Shown here one piece after another: positions 1 through 13,764 of a stretch of 64,000 nucleotides of DNA (the stretch's first letter is position 1; each line of letters starts with the position of its first letter). A program made the position numbers and the translations under genes. The DNA is from Sipunculus nudus. Lineage: Eukaryota; Annelida; Sipuncula; Golfingiida; Sipunculidae. Where the stretch lies: NCBI GenBank assembly GCA_026874595.1, contig CM049306.1, positions 82,052,142 to 82,116,141 of the forward strand. The letters are read 5' to 3'. The notes below the pieces were generated by a model. It worked only from the letters and a program-made list of their open reading frames with translations. It searched no databases and was not told the origin of the DNA.

Positions 1-336
1 AGAACAAAAATTCTTGTTACAGTCATCAACAGCTGCTGCCTTAAAGGACTAGTCTCTTGTTCCGGATTCATTGATATATCAGAAGTCTGTTTCTTGCAAA
101 TCCGCTTTATATCTGTCATAAACAACAACATCTTTATCAACATAATGCTTTGTGTAAAGTTTGAACTAACAACAGATACACTGGCTGAATATGATAGTAC
201 TGAGATCAACGTAAACAGAAGATATTTTTTTTTTCATGACCAGATTACATAAATATTATATACATGTATATCTTGCTATAGTTTCCTATGGTACATTTAT
301 ATCATGAAAAAAATCCGGCACGCATGTAATAGTTAA

Positions 337-372
<36 letters not shown>

Positions 373-700
373 ACCTAAAACACCAAACTGATTCTGAGTC
401 GTTAAAAAATTCACGAAAATGACCTATATCATAATAACGCAGCAACGTTTTATATGGACGTTTAATCGCGATATACAGTTTCCCAATGAAAGTCGGTTAA
501 AAGTCAAGAAATATATTTTATGGGTAATATTATAATGCATTTCTGTTACTGGAATACATCACATGAATGGTTAAATCACAACAGAAATGGTTACATTGGT
601 CAGACTCCAATGAGTGCTGTTAGTCCTATATTATACAAATTTGGTTTGCAAATAAGTTATGCTTTTCCTTTGAGAATAATATCATAAAGAGGAGAAACGT
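1..700. other. No gene seen; (TA)n microsatellite
   Basis: The stretch is AT-rich non-coding sequence with a (TA)n tract at about 339-369. No open frame of note and no recognised repeat. Confidence 0.6.
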
Positions 701-3470
701 ATCTATAATTATTAATCCATTTGGAGATGACTCAGATGACACCTCGGGGTGACTCTTGGCATCAAAATAACAAAATATCACGACAGATAAACATGCAGTC
801 TACCAGCAGTCTCTGCTACAGCTCTTCCTGCTGTATACATATATACCCACTGCTTTTCCAGAAAGCTGTTTCTGGGAAGTCCATTTGCATTGCTCAGTCA
901 TTGCTTGTATTATAAACATCATGCACGCTATGATTTGGAATATAACAACTGTATTGTCTTAAGCGGATAACACGGCATTCAGCGATAAAAAAGGATATAA
1001 GTTACTTATGGACAGCACTACGTAAGTAGCTGCAGATAACTTTCTGTAATGTTCCTCGGAATTTATTCCATACGTCATCTGCCTGAAACTAAAATATTGT
1101 CGCTGTACGAAAGTGTACTCAACGGGTTTTCTACCATGCTTACATATTATTTCCTCTAAAATCATTAATGTCAATGAAAATTTAAGTTTTTGATGCGGAA
1201 AGGTCCAATTCGGTCTAAAGGAACTGCATGACAGTTACATTCCAAATTAGGGAATGTATATACTGATTTGACTAACTATAGTTTCTACATCAAAATGCAT
1301 ATTGCACTTAAAGCAACATAAAATGAATGAAAACGACTTGTTGGTTGAAATGGTTGAACAAACGTAAAATACCGACAATGTCCCCAAAGATAATTTTAAA
1401 TCACTGAAGAAACTTTAACCGGGAAGATTTCTCTTATTTCTACAGTCTTGAAGATGGTTGGATCAATTAATGGATGTCATCTGGTAGTTTTCCAAAGAGC
1501 AGCACAACTGACATGTTAATTAGTTAGGAAAATAAGATTTTTTTCATATATAGCTCATTGAAATGTACCAAAAGGGATTTAAACCTTTGTATATACGCGG
1601 GAGGCTGTGTATAATCCTAAGTAATTTTGAGTAATATATATGTGTGGAAATTTGTAAAGTCTGTTCACTTTGTACCTCCTAACTTTGAGTGTGAGTAGGG
1701 GCGCTTAACTTTCAAACAATAAGTATATAAGTGATTATTTCCAATTATATAATAAAATCGGCCTGTTATTTAAGACTCGATCCCAAATTCGACTCGAGTA
1801 CGGACTCTGTTTTTTTAGGGGGACTTGGACTCGGTGGTCCTGTTCTGGGACTCGTACTCGGATCGGTGGTCAAAACTCGAGAAATAAGGCCCGATCTGTC
1901 TCACGTTTAGAAGAAATCAAAACTGTCTCTAACATTTGCAATAAGACTGGAAACACACCATGCACAAAGACTAAGCTGTAAACAAACTACTAACATAATT
2001 AATATTTCAAATTCAATCAGACAGGTCTATATTGGATACCCTGAATGTCGATCAGAATATAATGGACTTCTGGCTATATGTAATTTAACATTAAAGAAAA
2101 AGGCGAGCATGAACTAAATGAAATATACACATGCATTATTATTTCAGATTTTAATTTAATTTAATTCTTAAGAAATGTAATTTCATTGGACTTGAACTCG
2201 GTTTCTAAAAGACTCTTAATCGAAGAAGGACTCGAACGTAAAGGACTTGGACTAGGGCTCAACCAGCCTAGACTCTGACTTGCACTCTAACTCGGAAAAT
2301 GTGGACTCGACTACAACACCATTATTGTTAACCGAGTGTGAAATGGTTTTCTACCAGAGTGTTTGCCTTCAGGTTGACATGTGATCTCTGCCTTGGAGCG
2401 CTTGATGGCCAAATTTTATATTTGGGGCAATTAAGTTTACTGATAGATTTACATGTGCTCACACATATGCTGATTTAGCGTGTAGTTTTATACTGATTTC
2501 AAGTGTAAAGAAAAAAAAATCATAATCAATGTACAGACAGACCTGCGTCACCTGTCTGATTAACGGAATATTCTGCGGACATACCTTACCTGAATTTACC
2601 GGTGTATTATATCCCAGAATTCCGCTGGAAATTCAGCTTGATTGATTTTTTAGGGTAACATATTTCTACGCTTAATGCCTTTGTTTTGTTTTAAACATAT
2701 TTATTTCAACTAGATCGACCAAGTAGCTTTATAAAGCTAGAAAACGGCTTCACAAGTATAAAACAAGTAAATAAACAAGAATAAAACACATTAATACATA
2801 TATTATACAACAGAACAGAATGACCGAAGTAGTCATGTCAATAACAAACAAGCCTTCTTAAACATGTACACATACATGATACATTTATGGTATATAGCCA
2901 GTAAAGAAAAAATCGCAATATCTGTCGGATGGAAAAAGTATCATACTGACATAGTTTAAATCTCACGCTCTGCTTCACTTAATATCAGGAGTATAGAACA
3001 AAACATCTTGTTTTGCTGATAAATTGTATAAATATCAATCAAAAAGCAAAATATACCAAGGCGTAAAAAATCCAGCATAATTAAACAAAAATCAATTAGC
3101 AGTCAAAGGGGTTGCTCGCCGGATAAAGAACATGAACTACTTCAATTTATGCCCGATTATTGACCTATTTATATTTATTTATAAACAAATACTAAAGACA
3201 GAACTGAAAATCAGAAGAGTTTAACGGTGAAGCAATCAGCGAAAAATATTATACAATCGAGACAAGAGTAACCTGTACGCTTCGTCATCTGCAAATAATT
3301 CAAGTTTCTTTTTTTTTTAATGTTTGAAAATGGTCATACAAAAGATAAATAAATCCCTGTTTTGAATGGAAGGTTTAATTATGAATAAAAATAATACATA
3401 ATACAAAGCACTTACTAGCTGTACTTTGTTCAATCTATGTTTTTCTCGCCCGGTTAAATATGCCGAACGT
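700..3470 (+). repeat. Copy A of a diverged direct duplication
   Basis: Collinear matches to 4370-6410 include TCTGGGAAGTCCATTTGCAT (869-888, partner near 4470), the ACGAAAGTGTA block near 1107 (partner 4725), ACCTGCGTCACCTGTCT near 2541 (partner near 5797) and the CGCCGGA block near 3117 (partner near 6138). Copy A is longer mainly because of an extra stretch rich in ACTCG words at 1770-2310. No intact gene is visible in either copy. Confidence 0.65.
1770..2310. repeat. ACTCG/CGAGT-rich interspersed element within copy A
   Basis: Words such as GACTCGA, GGACTCG, GGACTTGGACT and ACTCGAG recur at both ends of this stretch (1770-1885 and 2185-2310), with unrelated AT-rich sequence between. It is absent from copy B, so it looks like an insertion after the duplication. 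Confidence 0.45.
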
Positions 3471-4369
3471 TCGCCGATACTTAAACATTATATCAAAGTA
3501 TGGTCCTTAAGTGATGAGGGATATATGTGAAGGCCTAATTTTAAATGATATGTAAAGAAAAAACATTTAGATTTTACAATCAGCTTGACTCTTTGTGACC
3601 ATGCACAATTGACACGGTGTCTCCCATGGGTTGCCAACCTAATTTTGTATTTATATTTTTGAGAATATTTTGTCATCTGTAGCCGATCTGTAGCTTAAGT
3701 GCATGCATTACTCATTTGCGCTTATCAATGAATTGATGTATAAAAAATAGATTGTTTTCTCATATCTCTATTTTACAGCATCTCTTTTTAAGTTTGAAAG
3801 GTATGTTTTTGGTTTGGTTTGTTAATTGGGCCTATGCTTCATACGATCTGCCAATATATAAAATATTGCCAATTTTCAATTGGTGCCCCAGTATATTTTA
3901 TTCTTCATCATAAACGAATGCATTTGGTCAGACCAGTCTCCAATTTGCCTCGATGTTCGCAAACAAATGCCAGGATACTTTTCTGGATTGATGGACATGA
4001 CCTATGAGATTAGTCCATGTTTCTGCCATCACAGTTCTAACAGTTCAATACGAAAGCTGTAAGAAAACCAGATATGCTTTGCTTCCTGGGACAAGAAAAC
4101 TCATGTCTGGAAGTGAAACAAATTGTGCATTTCATTTTAAACAAACATGAAGATATTATTTGTATTGAAGAAATAATTTTTTATTTCCTGGGAAGAAACG
4201 AATTATCCAAAATCCAATGTTACTCTAATAAAGGCTGTTAAACTGAGCCACCTTGTTTGTTAACAATGGTTTTGTTTTGCGAGCAAAGTCGCAAACTTTT
4301 AATGGTCTGGAGAAAAGTATATAGATTTTCTTCATCTTAATAAAGTGAATTAATTTGAAGATACTTAGT
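3471..4369. other. No gene seen
   Basis: This is AT-rich sequence between the two copies of the duplication. Short open frames at 3488-3676 (minus) and 3819-4062 (plus) show no recognisable features. Confidence 0.5.
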
Positions 4370-4934
4370 TGAAACCTCGGTCTAACACGTGGCATCAAAA
4401 TATGTAGTCCGACAAATAAGTCTACCAGCTGTTGCTTCTGTGTAACTACTGGCTTTCCAGAAAGCTGCTTCTGGGAAGTCCATTTGCATTGATCAGTCAG
4501 GATTGAAGTCACAAACACCATACTACATCCTGGACTAGACACTAAATTGGTTAAGGTATACAGCACTAGATCAGCAATAAAAAGGCTATCCAATGGATGA
4601 AGCCACGTAAGTTACTTCATATTCCATTATGTAATGTTGCCTAGAATATTTACCAGTTGTAAAATTCTGCCAGACATGCATTATGTCATAAGTCATGCAC
4701 TTCGAACTAAAAAATCATTTCCTGTACGAAAGTGTATTCAACAGTTTTTTTTTAACTTTTTTTTTGCCATGCTTAGCGGGGGATTCTTCTTGAGATATTG
4801 ATGTACATTAGATTGAGGTAGTTTAATTTATTTTAGAAATTCTGTCTGAATAAATAAATAAAGCTATTGCAGTTATAATTTCAAATAAGGGAATACATAT
4901 AGTGATAAGACTGATTAGTGATAACTCGATCTCA

Positions 4935-5025
<91 letters not shown>

Positions 5026-6410
5026 CTGTTTCACGGAATGCGATTTGCTCAAAATCAGACTTCAAATCAACATGAACTAGTTAAAAATAGCCCCTCAGCT
5101 GTTCCAATCTGTTAAATGACCACGGTAATATACAAGCACTGGTCATCACCATTTTCCTCAAACTCTTCTGCTAAGCGTTCCTTTGTTAACTGAAATGCTA
5201 TAGACATAAGGTAAATATAATTCAAGGAAGGGCCTTTTACGGGTCACATTTCTTCAATTTTACATTCTTTAATTTAATACCAGTGTATCCTTGGACATTC
5301 TTGGTGCTTGTATGGAGTTTTTCCAAAGACCAGAACTACTGACTTCTTAATTTTTTATCAAACTAATTCCATTTATAACTTATTGAAACTTGAGATGGCC
5401 TATAGCTTGGGTATTATCATAAAGTAAATGTAAAGATCTGGAAAATTAATAGGGGTTTGTTCACCATCTAAACCCTGACATAACTGATAGCTTTGCGCGC
5501 TCAAGTCCCACAGATCAAATTTAACATCAGCTTGTCCAATAATTCTATTAAGTCTATGGGTGCTTATTTCAAACTATCTGATATTATAAATTGCCAAGAG
5601 TTAACGTTTCTCTTTCAGAATGTTTGCTTATAAATCAATATATACCTGTAGGCGTAGCCGTGAAGGTAAGTTTTTTTCCGGCATTATCGAAGTTTCGCTG
5701 CATCAGTTGCATCAGGGATATACCGACAGATTTACATTATTATCTATAGGTGCTAATTTCAGGAGTAAAAATAAAAAAAAATCAATATATTGAATTACCT
5801 GCGTCACCTGTCTTATGGTTGGAATATTTAGTATATACCTATAACATGAGAATTACCAGTGTATTACTTGTGGAAATCTACCTTATGAGAGATCCAATAA
5901 TGATGACGGTGAAATATTTTACCTTTTGGAACCAAGTATAGACAGGAAACATTTGCATCACGTAACAGTGGGAAAAGTATTATGGTCACATAGTCCAAAG
6001 TGGACGTCATAACTCCATTTGATATATGGAGAATGACACATGAAAAATCCTGTTGTTGAAGTCTTATTTAAAAATTAGACACAAGGCAAACTAAAATACC
6101 GACCAGAAGAAAATCCCCAGTTGCGTGAAACTGGCATTCGCCGGACAAACCTTATACATGAAGTGCATGAAATACTTGCATTTATGCCTGTTTATATATC
6201 TAATTATTGTTAATAATGTATACTAACATGAATACATACATGTTAATAAAATTAAGAAGAGTCAACTGATGATTCAATAATAAAAAACGTTATTTAACGG
6301 AGATACAAGAGCAATACCTATAGTTATTCATCTAAAATCGGTTTCATCTGAAAAAAAGTTTCTTCACGGCCTTTGTGGAACTGCTAAATATGGTAAAATC
6401 TTGATGTGAA
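4370..6410 (+). repeat. Copy B of the diverged direct duplication
   Basis: It is collinear with 700-3470 but carries a long (TA)n tract at 4935-5021 and lacks the ACTCG-rich stretch. The most conserved island (4457-4499, matching 857-900) is open on the minus strand in both copies and reads TDQCKWTSQKQLSGK here against TEQCKWTSQKQLSGK in copy A. Confidence 0.6.
4935..5021. repeat. (TA)n microsatellite
   Basis: About 43 dinucleotide units. Open frames across it (YIYIYI) are artefacts of the repeat. Confidence 0.95.
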
Positions 6411-6523
6411 AGCTTATTAAATTAGATGTTGATGGTACATTGTATATTTTTGCTTATTAAAGTCTCTCCTCTTCTTGATCGTCTATATGAGGTCAATTAT
6501 TTTTTTTGGAAGGTTTTCATACA

Positions 6524-6836
6524 GGGATGTAGCCAAGTACTCCCCGTCCTCCCGAATTTTCACTTAGTCTAATAATAAAAAAAATTATAAGACACACGAA
6601 GTTATGAAATTCCCGTCACTGGTATCCTCAGATTTATGACTTAATTCAATATAAAGCATTGCACATGCAGTAATCAGTGTATTCTTTATTGATATTCTAC
6701 ATTTCATTAGGTTTGATCCTTCAAATACGATATATCTTATTTATTCATTTTGTACATTGGAATTTAAACATGTGAGGTGTGTGTTATATATATTTCAAAT
6801 GCCTTTGCCAAATATTTCGGCCCTCTCCCTGCCTGT
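6524..6836 (+). repeat. Interspersed repeat, copy 1 (partner at 63120-63376)
   Basis: It starts CAGGGATGTAGCC and shares with 63120-63376, in the same orientation, blocks such as AAAGCATTGCACATGCA, TTCATTAGGTTTG and TTTGCCAAATATTTCGG. The partner ends GGGCTACTCCCCTG, close to the inverse of the start, so this is probably a non-autonomous DNA transposon. Confidence 0.55.
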
Positions 6837-7295
6837 TATGTAAAAACGTCTGATCCTGTTCAATAAAGGTTTATATACAGAAGCTCTGCTGCTCGAAATA
6901 TGCTTCGTTTGGTCAGAGAAGCTCTTTTTATCTGCTATACCTCAGACTCAGACGTTCACGTTTTTGAGAAAGGGGTCTTCCTGCAGTTGCAAATTTTTTT
7001 ACAATTTTCCTTCCCCACGACAAGCTAGGAAAAAGCCTTAAAACATCCGTTAACTTGTCGAAATACATAAGATATCAAGGTAATCATGTAGGCGAAGATT
7101 GGGTTTTATCTTTATTAACATTTTAGTGTTTGGCCATCAATGCTTCAGGTTATAGCTGAAGAAGGGTCCTCGAAATTAAACCAAAGGGCCTTAGTATCTG
7201 AGTAAATTTATTAAAAAAGTATGGGGCGCAAATTTGTGTCCGAAGGGGTGTTCCCCTCTCAATGTGAGAAATATTTAAAATTTGAGCTGCCAACT
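6837..7295. other. No gene seen
   Basis: Non-coding sequence without a recognised element. Confidence 0.5.
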
Positions 7296-7463
7296 CAGGG
7301 GCGGATCCATCAAAGGAGTCCTAATAAAAACACCTTTAAAAAGTGGCTTGATCCAGAAAGGAAGGGGTCCTTGCCAGTAAAATTGGTTTAAAATCCCTGG
7401 AAAAAAATGGTTGTTGCGGTTCAAAAGGAGGGGTTCAGGAACCCCCCCCCCCCCGATCCGCCA
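7296..7463. mobile_element. Small hAT-like non-autonomous element
   Basis: The left end is CAGGGGCGGATCC (7296-7308) and the right end GATCCGCCACTT, its near-inverse, next to a C14 run. CAGGGGCGGA-type termini are typical of hAT-related MITEs. I could not find a clean 8-bp target duplication. Confidence 0.45.
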
Positions 7464-7469
7464 CTTCAA

Positions 7470-8484
7470 CTAGGCACACTTGAGGCAGTTTTTATGCAAT
7501 GGAAAATAGTACAGAAATACAGGTTACCATTAAGAATATCCTTGATATTAACAAGTTTGTTACCCGTTCAAATATTTAAGTGTAAGTGAAAGAAGTCACA
7601 AAAATGCAAACATTGAGTTCTTTCGACCTATTCAATGAGATAAGCAACGGTATTCTCGGTCACAGTGTGACTAAGAAGAAAGGGTGCTAAAAATAACCGA
7701 CAGGTGGCGCTGTTAGACCTTTTCGTTCAGAACCGTGACCACAACACCCCAAGTGATAGATAGCACTGTGATTATGCAAACACAGCACTAAATTTAACAT
7801 TACTAAGTTTTCTGCAATCCTTTAAAAATTATAAATTTTCCTAAAATTTATGCGTGAGATTCACATTAAGTGTATGTTATGTGTAATGATAAAAACATAA
7901 TGTAGATTATACTTAAAGAATTAACGACAATTGCATTATTATTGATTACACTTATAAATAGACTCGTAAGTAATAATGATATTGCTCAAATACACAATGA
8001 TAATCCTATCATAATGCGATATTTCATATCGTATGAGTAGGCTTTATTATACACAAAACAGTTCGCTGGCAGTACGTTTGTACATAACCAGCTGATGATG
8101 TCACGAGAAGGGATGTAAAATGATAAATATAGAAATCCTAGAACAAGAATTTATAAAAGATCAAAATTAAGCGTAAGCTACTGCGGAAATAACCAATAAC
8201 CAAGTCTCACGATTAGATTTCGTTCTAGCGACGTCATGCTAGATAAACTTAGAGGAGGATAGAGAATACTGTTATAAATTGTTTCCTGTCGACAATTACA
8301 GCCAATAGTTTGCTGTATATACGACTGTCACTGAAAAACATTTATAAATAGTTCTATTTTAACCATGGCTTGAAAGACATTTTCCCTAGCTCTGGTTATG
8401 TGAACCTTAAAAAAATATGAGGAAGTATATATGAAATCTTAGTTGTAAGAAATTCAAAAGAAATCAAATGCTTTACTCTGCGTG

Positions 8485-8542
<58 letters not shown>

Positions 8543-8652
8543 CTTGTAATGCCATGAAATTTTAGTCATTTCATTAAATGCCCGAGTGAATCAGTGATTT
8601 CCTGTAGTGTCCGAAATTTTTAGTCATTTGCCTGATTACACAGTTTGCCTGT
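7470..8652. other. No gene seen; (TA)n at 8488-8540
   Basis: AT-rich non-coding sequence with one long (TA)n tract. Confidence 0.6.
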
Positions 8653-9440
<788 letters not shown>

Positions 9441-9451
9441 AATAATAGCGA

Positions 9452-9530
9452 AAAACAGCGCCGGGCGTGGTACGAACCGGAGACGTCTGGCCAACCTCCT
9501 ATAACATCCTTTACGCCGCTTAAGAAGGGA
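9452..9530 (-). repeat. tRNA-like sequence, probable SINE head
   Basis: Read on the minus strand it has a B-box-like CCGGTTCGTACC preceded at a suitable distance by an A-box-like AAGCGGCGTAAAGG. No complete cloverleaf could be drawn. Confidence 0.3.
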
Positions 9531-9660
9531 TGCATGTTTACACAATCGAGAAGACTGGGTTAAAGTTTTAGCATTTGGACATTTTCTTCATTATTTTGTA
9601 ACTCTCATACTCTGGAGGGGAAATAGACAGGGGCTGAAGCTTTGATAAATTGATTATATA

Positions 9661-9745
9661 CAGTGGAACCTCTATACTATGGGCACCCTTGGGACTGAGC
9701 CAAACTGCCCATTTTATAGAGGTGCCCAGTATACGGAGGTAATAG
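9661..9745. mobile_element. Partial CAGTGGAACCTC inverted-repeat element
   Basis: It begins CAGTGGAACCTCTATACTA after TATA. The family resemblance is to the elements at 10287, 26669 and 40590. The inner part contains an imperfect inverted repeat of the CTATACTATGGGCAC type. Confidence 0.4.
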
Positions 9746-9878
9746 CGGCCACATTCACTGCTGCCACCTACTTTAAAATATTACTACAGTTGCCCCTGTT
9801 TAAGAATACATCATTAACTCATGAATGTACTTTCTCCTTGTTTTCAAACATAAGAGCTAATATGTAAAAATTTAAAAT

Positions 9879-9909
<31 letters not shown>

Positions 9910-10286
9910 TATTACATAATTATCGATTGACATAACGTACAAGGAATTGTCCTGTCATTTAAATATTTCTCATATTTCGATAAGTTACCCAATGTCTCCT
10001 TAGATATACCATACTGTTTTACAAACTTCTCTAAGACAAGCCACTCTCAGAATCTTTGAACAGGTACACTTAAGGTTGTGCCAATCTTTCATATTTCAGT
10101 TTGGGATTATAGTCTTTGTAATATAGTTTTCTTAGTGAGATCGACAGGGAGATGCACTCTGGATACGGTGTGCGGTGAGACCTTCTTTTTTTCTTGAATA
10201 GGAAAATTGTTTAATTTAGTTCACCAAGATGTGTAACCCCTTATATTATTAGTCGGATGGAAGATATTTATGATTAAAATGATATA

Positions 10287-10458
10287 CAGTAAAACCGCGC
10301 CTAACGGCCACCTCGGTTTAGAAACACCTTAAAATAACGACAGATTTTTACGGTTCCAATTCTTTTTGCTCTTTATATCATACCTCGCTAAGACGACCAT
10401 CTCGAAAATGTGACACTTTATCAAGGTCCCGTTGGTGGTCGTATTTCGAGGTTTCACT
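10287..10458. mobile_element. MITE with CAGTAAAACC termini (pogo/Tc1-like by its ends)
   Basis: CAGTAAAACCGCGCCTAACG at the left and CGAGGTTTCACT at the right form imperfect terminal inverted repeats, flanked by TA-rich sequence. The inside has the repeated motifs GACCACC/GGTGGTCG. It has no coding capacity. Confidence 0.55.
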
Positions 10459-10704
10459 ATATATCAAGTACATGTGATCCAATATCCCAAAATGTACTTA
10501 TAAATGGGAAATTGGTACAGATATCGACCTCTATTTGAGACTTAGTATATTCATTGAAAATATCAAACAATAACATCAGTATATTTTAGTTTATATACAC
10601 AATAATATTCATTTGAGGGTGCTGAAAAATCACTGATAGGTATCACAAAACTATTTTTTCTTTGTAGATTACTGTTTAGATTTCAATCATTTGGTGCCAG
10701 AATG

Positions 10705-10894
10705 TTAGTTACACACGTGAGTTATCTCTACTGGTGGAGCCTTTTTGGATATCAATAAGAAAATGATTTTGAGTGGCATTACATTATAGTCTGTTTTTAT
10801 GGGTATCGGTTTCGAACGATCGAAGGCAACGGGAAATGCCTGGTGGTTATTGTCCCCATGCAGTGCTGGTCTGCACATGGTATTGAACTCTTGT
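10705..10894 (-). other. Candidate terminal exon, unknown product
   Basis: On the minus strand a TTTTTTTGCAG acceptor precedes an open frame of about 62 codons ending in TAA. The translation contains QEFNTMCRPALHGDNNHQAF and KPIPIKTDYNVMPL. I do not recognise a domain and no partner exon is evident, so it may be chance. Confidence 0.2.
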
Positions 10895-11159
10895 CTGCAA
10901 AAAAATCCTCCGGAATTTTTGCTGGCAATTCCGTAGTCTCTCAAGTTAAAAATAAATCTGTGTGCTGTTTTGGCCTGTAACAGAGTTAAACCGGATAAAG
11001 ATATATCGTACATTATTATGATTATAAAGTTTAATAATTTCTTAATTATAAATAAATAATTGAATAATTATCTTTTTTTCACATCATTGCCGTCATAATT
11101 ATAGTAAAATATTGGACAGAAAATATTATCTAGATCAGTAATTTAAGTAGGCCTTACTT

Positions 11160-11530
11160 ATCATTTATCTATTGAATTCTCCGTTTGCAGTAAAATGAAA
11201 TAAACGCGCGCGACGTTGGGATTTCCCATTGCCTTGCCTTGCCTTGGCCTATAGGTCGTTGCTCCGGTAGTAGCGTCGTTTGCAGCACTGTGAATGTGAA
11301 GGCCCGAGCCTGTGCAGCACTGCAGTGGCTGGCTGTGTAAACAATAAAGCACAGCGTTACAGCCAGTGCTGTTTTCCGTATATCGGTCGATAAGAGGACC
11401 ATTTTCTGGGAAGCGACCCCGAAACCATGCGCTTATATTGCGGAACGCTACCATCATTAGCTTAACACTGCTCGGGGTGAAAAACCGCCAGACCGGATGA
11501 TATACGTCATCCTGGGGACTTCGTCTCCGC
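11160..11530. other. GC-richer island without recognised gene
   Basis: GC content is clearly above the surroundings, with CpG-containing words (GCGCGCGACG) and an imperfect inverted repeat around CAGCACTGCAGTGGCTGG and CCAGTGCTG. A 162-codon minus-strand frame crosses it but runs into AT-rich low-complexity sequence and shows no domain. Confidence 0.4.
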
Positions 11531-11586
11531 CCCCCCCCCCAGATTAATAAAGGAATTTTTATTAGATAATTGAAGATATAAAAAAT

Positions 11587-11714
11587 AAGGGCGCGTGGAA
11601 GATGATATTTATGTATTTTATATCCTAAACTAATTACGTAGACGTTCATTAAGGGCGCGTGGAAGATGATATTTATGTATTTTATATCATAAACTAATTA
11701 CGTAGGCGTTCATT
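11587..11714 (+). repeat. Recent 64-bp tandem duplication
   Basis: 11587-11650 and 11651-11714 are adjacent copies beginning AAGGGCGCGTGGAAGATG. They differ at only two positions (TATCCTAA/TATCATAA and TAGACG/TAGGCG). Confidence 0.95.
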
Positions 11715-13384
11715 AAAATTTACATGCAAGTATGCGTATGTCATCGGAATTGAGATCGGTTATATCGATTTTCCCGGATCCTTCTTATTGCAAAATAAAT
11801 CTTGTAAATCAAGTATATGCAGGAGATCATCTTATATATAGTTAAGACGTTTTCCCAAAATTTTCAATTGCTATAATTAAGTAATAAAAATTTCTTGTAC
11901 ATTTCAAAGATCTCTGTTGACTTTTCCATGAAAGAAAATTATTTTCCCAAGAAAATTTTAAAACTTAAAATAAACGTATGTGCAAGTGACATGGAAATAT
12001 TTTTCTTATTGAAATTTTTATATTATGAAATATGGTAATCAAAGTTTTCTTTATTCATGCTACCGTATATTCCCGTAATTTTCTGCTGATAAGTCAATCT
12101 AAACATAATCCAAAATACCAAAATACATTTCCAAGTCTTGTTTGAAGTACACTGTGAAATAAATATCCTTGTCTTATGAAAAATAAAAATGCATTTACAA
12201 TTCCTAATTAATTACATTCCTTAAATATATTTTTGTGTTTAGATAATATTGTGATTTTGTAAAAGAATATTTTATACATTGTATCTTTATTACAGACGTA
12301 CTAATTGTTTATACAAATGAAAAGATACCCAAATTACTCTCTTCTACATGAAAGTTTTATTTTCCACCAACGTAGAAAATTTAAAACAGACCTGACGTTT
12401 AAGCATCAAATATAACCAGAATATTGCATATTAAGGTCTAAGTATTGTCAAAAGATAATTAAATGTTAGTTTTTCAGAAAATTTGATTTTTCAGAAAAAA
12501 ATCTTGTCATGAAAATGTTTAATTCACAGGGTAGTTCATTTTAAGAAAAAGTGACATTCTAATTGGCTTGTAGAGCCACATGGGATGGAAACAAAGCCAC
12601 TCTCTGTATGTTCAGCGAGAATCATGCTATTTTTCAATTGTTGAGTGGATAGTAAAGAGAGCTAAGACTTGATTGACATGAGGTTGTGGCCTTCAGTAGC
12701 ATAGAGTGTACTGAGCTTGGGAAAGCATCTTGACAAGCAGGGTCTTGCTTATTGACCCTAAGTGCCAGCAAGGACAACCATGCAAGCAACCTCACTGATT
12801 CTTCAAAAATCAGTTAATCATTAGCTCTGCCTCTTTCAAAGCTTGACCCTCACAGATTTAACAGTTATCATAAAAATCACTTTCTACATGATAAATGGAT
12901 AAGAGTATGTAAAGAGAGAGAGAGGGGAAAAACAGACTATGATGTGGATTTATGTTACGCAGCTGTCATTTCCACATGTTATGCAGTTGTAAGTCCCATT
13001 CATATTTCAGATAGCCGACTATAGGACAAAGTTACTCTCCCCAAAAAGTGTTTGGTCTTTTTTTTCAAAAGAACCAAACAATATTTCAGTCAATTACAAC
13101 ATCAATACAGGGATATTTCACACAAACCACCAGGAATCGAGATTACACATGTTTGAAAACATATCATCTGAAAGGTGTATTTTTCTTTTTATGATATCTA
13201 ACTTTAAAGAGCAGTAACAGGCCATTTTTAACAAAGGACCATTGATAATTGTTTGGAATTTAAGATAAGGTTACAGTTGAATGTATACTTATTTCCCAGC
13301 GATTTGATATATATGATTTATTTGTAAAAATTAAGATTTTGCTCTATATGACCAACAGTAAAATTTTCATTTGAATATAGCTCA
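11715..13384. other. No gene seen
   Basis: AT-rich non-coding sequence. 12560-12860 has a more balanced composition but no open frame or motif that I can assign. Confidence 0.5.
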
Positions 13385-13482
13385 TCTCATAGAGGATAAT
13401 CTGATAATACCTAATAATGTATATACCATAGGGGATAAATCTGATAAAACCTAATAATGTATATACCATTGGGGATAAATTT
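13385..13482 (+). repeat. Short tandem duplication, about 45-bp unit
   Basis: Two near-identical blocks each contain CTAATAATGTATATACCAT followed by GGGGATAAAT. Confidence 0.7.
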
Positions 13483-13764
13483 AATTATATCTTACATGCT
13501 AAAGCTTAATTGAACTAAGGTATTTGATTATGTTCAGACATTTAAACCATCTTACTCCCGGCAGTTCACAGGTTGCTTATTCAAATTATGTCATCAACTT
13601 TAAAAGAAAGCTTCACAAAGTGCTGTGTTTTTTTCAATGATTTTTTTATGAGCTGTGCAATTCAAATTGCTACCACAATGCATAAAAAGGGCGGACCCTT
13701 GCTCTACACGATCCATGAACTATTTTTCGAACGATGTATACTTGTCGATTCACTCTCACCACTC

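Noticed and set aside
4823-5115. Open frames encoding YIYIYI runs (also at 8607, 18357, 22851, 24613, 26456 and 58586)
   Set aside because: They are translations of (TA)n microsatellites.
11161-11649. 162-codon minus-strand frame
   Set aside because: No signal peptide, domain or splice context; it runs across a poly-G/C tract and AT-rich sequence.
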